In this document: one piece after another, positions 6,007 to 8,576 of the stretch
Layout: each line of letters opens with the position of its first letter
Numbering within the stretch: the stretch's first letter is position 1
Assembly (NCBI GenBank): GCA_050116155.1
Contig: JASFPE010000241.1
Location: 1-8,576, forward strand
Origin: G020353355 sp050116155
Lineage (GTDB): Bacteria; Desulfobacterota; Desulfobacteria; Desulfobacterales; JAHEIW01
Length of the DNA stretch: 8,576 bases
Direction of reading: 5' to 3'
Notes under the pieces: generated by a model
Told to the model about the DNA's origin: nothing
Databases searched by the model: none
The model's input: only the letters and a program-made list of their open reading frames with translations
Translations under genes and position numbers: made by a program

Positions 6007-7917
6007 CTATCCCTTCCGCAGTTTCCTGACATCTCCCACCCGCAACGTCACATTCTTGGCGTCAAAATATTCTGCCAGCGGAATGACATATTTGCGAGAA
6101 GCCCCGGTCATTTCCTTGAATTGGGGGGTGGTAATTTCTCCGTGGCTATCCAGAAATTCAACCAGTCTTTTTTTCAACCCTTCGATGGCTGCTGCGTGAA
6201 AATAGAGTTCTTCTTTGGCCTTTAGGATCAAACCTTCTTCTACCAGGTGCATGAGCACCTCTTTTGCACGCTTTGTTTCGATATCCAGGCTTTTGCTGAG
6301 CTCTTTAAAGTAAGGCGGTTGAAGTCCGGCTTGAGAATACGTATCTAAAATCTTATTTCTGACATCTGCCTGGTCCTCAGCCAGCGAGACCGTGTGAGTT
6401 GCCAGGCGCACGGTATTTTCTTCCTGAGCGATGTCATTGTCCTTTATCATCTGGTTAACCGTCAGATTGAAAAGCTTTGATGCCAGGATTGACGGAAATT
6501 TTGTTTTCAGTTCTTCTTTGGGCATACCCGATTTCAGGGGATAGGTCTTATGATAATTATCGAGATAATTTAATGTGTCCTGTTTAAGCTTTTCAAAATT
6601 ATTATTGTGAATATAAATTCGGTCTTCTTTATCTGCCTGAATAATCGTTTTTTGCGATAACAGGCTTTGCAGGATGTTTTCGAGTTGCTTTTCCGGAACA
6701 TTGGTGACCAACCTTAAATCCGCAAAGGAAATACCCTGATAGCCGGTTTCATTGACATGAAAAGAGATGATCTCCTCTGTGGACTGCTTGTTTAAGTTTT
6801 GCAATCCTTCAATGATCCCCGATTTGAATCGCTTATGCTTTTGCGGAATTGGATTTATGATTTCGCCGCCACCGATGGTACGGATCGGTGAATAGCTGCG
6901 AATGACAAAACGATCGCTCTTGACCAGGGCCACCGGATAATTCAGCCGCAGTTGAGCGACAGTATTTTCTCCCGGTGAAAGCTCTTCGCGATCCAGCAAA
7001 ATCAAATTTCCAAGCACTTCACTGGTGCCGGTATGAAACCGCACCAGCGTTCGATTGCGTATCGGTTTTGGATTGCTGGATAAAAAATGAAGCGAAATAT
7101 CCACCATATAATTCGACTTTAAGGTCTGTGGGCTGGCCAACACCTCGCCACGCTGAATAGACGTTTTTTCAAGTCCCTGAAAATTAATCGCCGTTCGCAT
7201 ACCCGCTTCTGCCTCGGTAACACTGCTGTTGTGCACCTGAATCCCCCGAACCTTTGAGGTGATTCCCGATGGATAGATCATAATCGTGTCGCCGACCTTG
7301 ACTTTACCGGAAATCAATGTGCCGGTGATGACCGTACCAAACCCTTTCATGGTGAAAACCCGATCAATCGGCAGGCGGAACAGACTCGAAGGCGGTCGAT
7401 CGGGAATCTGCTGGCTGAGTTCATCGAGTGTTTTAACAAATTCGGCTATACCCTGGCCGTTTGTGGATGAGACCGGCACAATTGGGGCTTTTTCCAAAAA
7501 TGTGTCTTGAATAAATTCGCGGACGTCGTCCAATGCCAATTCCAGCCATTCCTCATCGACCATATCAATTTTTGTCAGCGCCACCATCCCAAATTGGACA
7601 CCAAGCAGGGTGCATATCTCCAGATGTTCCCGGGTCTGGGGCATCACGCCTTCATCGGCCGCAATCACCATCACCACGATGTCGATTCCGGTGGCGCCTG
7701 CGACCATGTTTTTCACGAATTTCTCGTGACCGGGAACATCTACGATGCCAAGGTGCTGACCGCTGGGAAGATCCAGCGACGCGAACCCGAGTTCAATGGT
7801 GATGCCGCGTTCTTTTTCTTCTTTTAGTCGATCCGTATCAATGCCGGTGACTGCTTTGATCAGACTGGTCTTGCCGTGATCAATATGTCCGGCCGTCCCA
7901 AGAATAATCTGTTTCAC
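6007..7917 (-). CDS. selB: Selenocysteine-specific translation elongation factor SelB
   Basis: This 636-residue GTPase brings Sec-tRNA(Sec) to the ribosome at UGA codons followed by a SECIS hairpin. The EF-Tu-like G domain has GHIDHGKT (10-17), the switch region ERGITIELGF, DVPGH (60-64) and TKID (115-118). Two beta-barrel domains follow (about 175-350), and the C-terminal half (about 370-636) is the winged-helix series that binds SECIS RNA. The size matches bacterial SelB (614 residues in E. coli). The start is GTG (7917-7915), supported by AAGGAG 9 bases upstream and by MKQIILGTAGHIDHGK, a typical SelB beginning. It converges on hemW with 12 bases between stops and no visible terminator. 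Its presence implies a Sec-using genome, but no selenoprotein gene is evident here. Confidence 0.97.
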   Translation of the reverse strand: MKQIILGTAGHIDHGKTSLIKAVTGIDTDRLKEEKERGITIELGFASLDLPSGQHLGIVDVPGHEKFVKNMVAGATGIDIVVMVIAADEGVMPQTREHLEICTLLGVQFGMVALTKIDMVDEEWLELALDDVREFIQDTFLEKAPIVPVSSTNGQGIAEFVKTLDELSQQIPDRPPSSLFRLPIDRVFTMKGFGTVITGTLISGKVKVGDTIMIYPSGITSKVRGIQVHNSSVTEAEAGMRTAINFQGLEKTSIQRGEVLASPQTLKSNYMVDISLHFLSSNPKPIRNRTLVRFHTGTSEVLGNLILLDREELSPGENTVAQLRLNYPVALVKSDRFVIRSYSPIRTIGGGEIINPIPQKHKRFKSGIIEGLQNLNKQSTEEIISFHVNETGYQGISFADLRLVTNVPEKQLENILQSLLSQKTIIQADKEDRIYIHNNNFEKLKQDTLNYLDNYHKTYPLKSGMPKEELKTKFPSILASKLFNLTVNQMIKDNDIAQEENTVRLATHTVSLAEDQADVRNKILDTYSQAGLQPPYFKELSKSLDIETKRAKEVLMHLVEEGLILKAKEELYFHAAAIEGLKKRLVEFLDSHGEITTPQFKEMTGASRKYVIPLAEYFDAKNVTLRVGDVRKLRKG

Positions 7918-7926
7918 TGAGGGGAG

Positions 7927-7932
7927 CTCCTT
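7927..7932 (-). promoter_or_regulatory. Shine-Dalgarno fixing the selB GTG start
   Basis: On the minus strand this reads AAGGAG, 9 bases before GTG 7917-7915. It supports the non-ATG start. Confidence 0.75.
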
Positions 7933-7944
7933 GGATATAATATT

Positions 7945-8043
7945 TCACCGCAGAGGCGCAGAGTACGCAGAGTATTTATTATTTTTGTTTTCCAGAGGAA
8001 AACAAATTAAACCATCTTTGCGTCCTCTGCGTCTCTGCGGTGA
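7945..8043. repeat. Inverted-repeat element between the small membrane gene and selB
   Basis: The 28-base arms 7945-7972 and 8016-8043 are inverted copies at 25 of 28 positions (left arm begins TCACCGCAGAGGCGCAGAG). The 43-base centre has its own perfect hairpin, TTTGTTTTCC (7984-7993) and GGAAAACAAA (7997-8006) around AGA, so the whole folds as a stem within a stem. The arms consist of GCAGAG-type sub-repeats. It fills nearly all of the 129-base gap between the two minus-strand genes and could attenuate or stabilise their transcript. Similar CACCGCAGAG intergenic repeats occur in diverse bacteria, to my knowledge. Confidence 0.75.
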
Positions 8044-8046
8044 GAA

Positions 8047-8220
8047 TTATCTCGACTTTCTCTGTCGCAAAAATTCAGCAAAATATGCCAATCCAACCAG
8101 TATGACGGCCAACCCGGCCACATAGATTGGATCAATCCTGCCGTAAAACATCCGTGTGACGATAACGGCAAAAACAAGGCCCATGATGGCTCTGATTATA
8201 AAAATATGCCATTGGCTCAC
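8047..8220 (-). CDS. Small two-helix membrane protein of unknown function
   Basis: This predicted 57-residue protein starts VSQWHIFIIRAIMGL (GTG read as Met) and ends in a basic tail, RQRKSR. Two hydrophobic segments, about residues 5-22 and 32-50, are joined by a short polar loop (RMFYGRID), suggesting a hairpin inner-membrane protein. I do not recognise the family. GTG 8220-8218 is chosen because AAAGGA lies 10 bases upstream; a longer frame begins at 8325 but its extra 35 residues are not hydrophobic-helix-like and lack a ribosome site of similar quality. It lies on the same strand as selB, 129 bases upstream, and may share its transcript, but nothing links it to selenium metabolism. Confidence 0.6.
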   Translation of the reverse strand: MSQWHIFIIRAIMGLVFAVIVTRMFYGRIDPIYVAGLAVILVGLAYFAEFLRQRKSR

Positions 8221-8230
8221 TGAATTAATG

Positions 8231-8236
8231 TCCTTT
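8231..8236 (-). promoter_or_regulatory. Shine-Dalgarno of the small membrane protein
   Basis: AAAGGA on the minus strand, 10 bases before GTG 8220-8218, decides the short start over the longer open frame. Confidence 0.55.
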
Positions 8237-8262
8237 CTAGATATATGATGAAATAAATTATA

Positions 8263-8292
8263 CCTATAGTAACATAAACCGATTTTGGTCAA
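8263..8292 (-). promoter_or_regulatory. Candidate promoter for the small membrane protein and selB
   Basis: On the minus strand TTGACC (8292-8287) and TATAGG (8268-8263) are 18 bases apart; a TATAAT (8262-8257) follows directly. It lies about 40 bases upstream of the small gene's GTG. Weak-to-moderate match by eye. Confidence 0.3.
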
Positions 8293-8459
8293 TAGCAAGT
8301 TTCTCCAAACGCCCCCAAAGCTCAAATGGCCACATCTATTTTTGCATCTCAGCTGCTCGATTTTTTAAATCATGTGTTTATAATTAAATCTTGAAATGAA
8401 TCAACCAATTTGCTATTTAAACCACTTTATCGTATTTGTAGTCTCAAGATTTTTTTGAT

Positions 8460-8487
8460 ATTAAATATTCAATATTCAATCTGCAAT
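8460..8487 (+). repeat. AT-rich heptamer array upstream of tRNA-His
   Basis: Four phased heptamers ending in AAT (ATTAAAT, ATTCAAT, ATTCAAT, CTGCAAT) lie 10 bases before the tRNA. They occupy the position where the tRNA promoter should be. The best promoter candidate I can find, TTGTAG 8436-8441 with TATTAA 8459-8464 (17-base spacer), is poor. The rest of 8293-8459 is AT-rich with no gene visible. Confidence 0.5.
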
Positions 8488-8496
8488 TCGATTTAA

Positions 8497-8572
8497 GGTG
8501 GGTGTAGCTCAGTGGTAGAGCACCGGGTTGTGGCCCCGGATGTCGTGGGTTCAAGTCCCATCACTCACCCCA
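8497..8572 (+). tRNA. tRNA-His (anticodon GTG)
   Basis: A complete cloverleaf. The acceptor stem is GTGGGTG (8498-8504) with CACTCAC (8562-8568), containing one G-U pair. The D arm has GCTC/GAGC. The anticodon stem is CCGGG/CCCGG with loop TTGTGGC and anticodon GTG at 8530-8532. The T arm GTGGG-TTCAAGT-CCCAT is followed by discriminator C73 (8569) and an encoded CCA (8570-8572). G8497 is the extra G-1 that pairs with C73, the hallmark identity element of bacterial tRNA-His recognised by HisRS. The gene lies 4 bases from the window edge, so any following tRNAs are not visible. Confidence 0.97.
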
Positions 8573-8576
8573 TGCG

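Noticed and set aside
5980..6020. Terminator between convergent hemW and selB
   Set aside because: No hairpin with a T tract can be seen in the 12-base gap or its flanks.
7931..8125. Plus-strand ORF over the inverted-repeat element upstream of selB
   Set aside because: Its translation is the repeat itself (RRGAEYAEY and its mirrored arm), a well-known type of spurious ORF.

Overview
This 8.6 kb window looks like a chromosomal piece of a Gram-negative, anaerobe-type bacterium. A Desulfobacterota lineage (Desulfobacterales-like) is my best guess. This rests on gene content and style: SecA with a zinc-binding tail, a selenocysteine elongation factor, the clpS-clpA-aat set, moderate GC, and intergenic regions full of short quasi-palindromic repeats. 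It is an inference, not a database result.

Layout. Plus strand: the 3' end of secA (1-303); clpS (440-754) and clpA (758-2995), three bases apart; aat (3156-3842); a short HIT-family protein (4092-4421); hemW (4783-5994). Minus strand: selB (7917-6007), convergent with hemW across only 12 bases, and upstream of it a 57-residue two-helix membrane protein (8220-8047). The window ends with a complete tRNA-His(GTG) gene on the plus strand (8497-8572).

Function. clpS, clpA and aat together form the bacterial N-degron (N-end rule) pathway. Aat adds Leu or Phe to proteins with N-terminal Arg or Lys, ClpS binds the resulting N-terminus, and ClpA unfolds the substrate for ClpP; clpP is not in the window. 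Key residues are intact in all three. HemW is a radical-SAM family haem chaperone. SelB delivers Sec-tRNA to recoded UGA codons, so selA, selC, selD and selenoprotein genes are expected elsewhere.

The genes are conventional; the unusual part is between them. The larger gaps carry inverted-repeat elements and phased 7- or 8-base micro-repeats: an octamer quasi-palindrome starting at the clpA stop codon, a heptamer array where the aat ribosome site should be, a heptamer/octamer palindrome before the HIT gene, a 143-bp element with 15-bp terminal inverted repeats that supplies the last base of the HIT stop codon, a hairpin that can alternatively form a G-quadruplex, and a 28-bp inverted-repeat element between the small membrane gene and selB. 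Several of these begin or end within a few bases of a stop codon.
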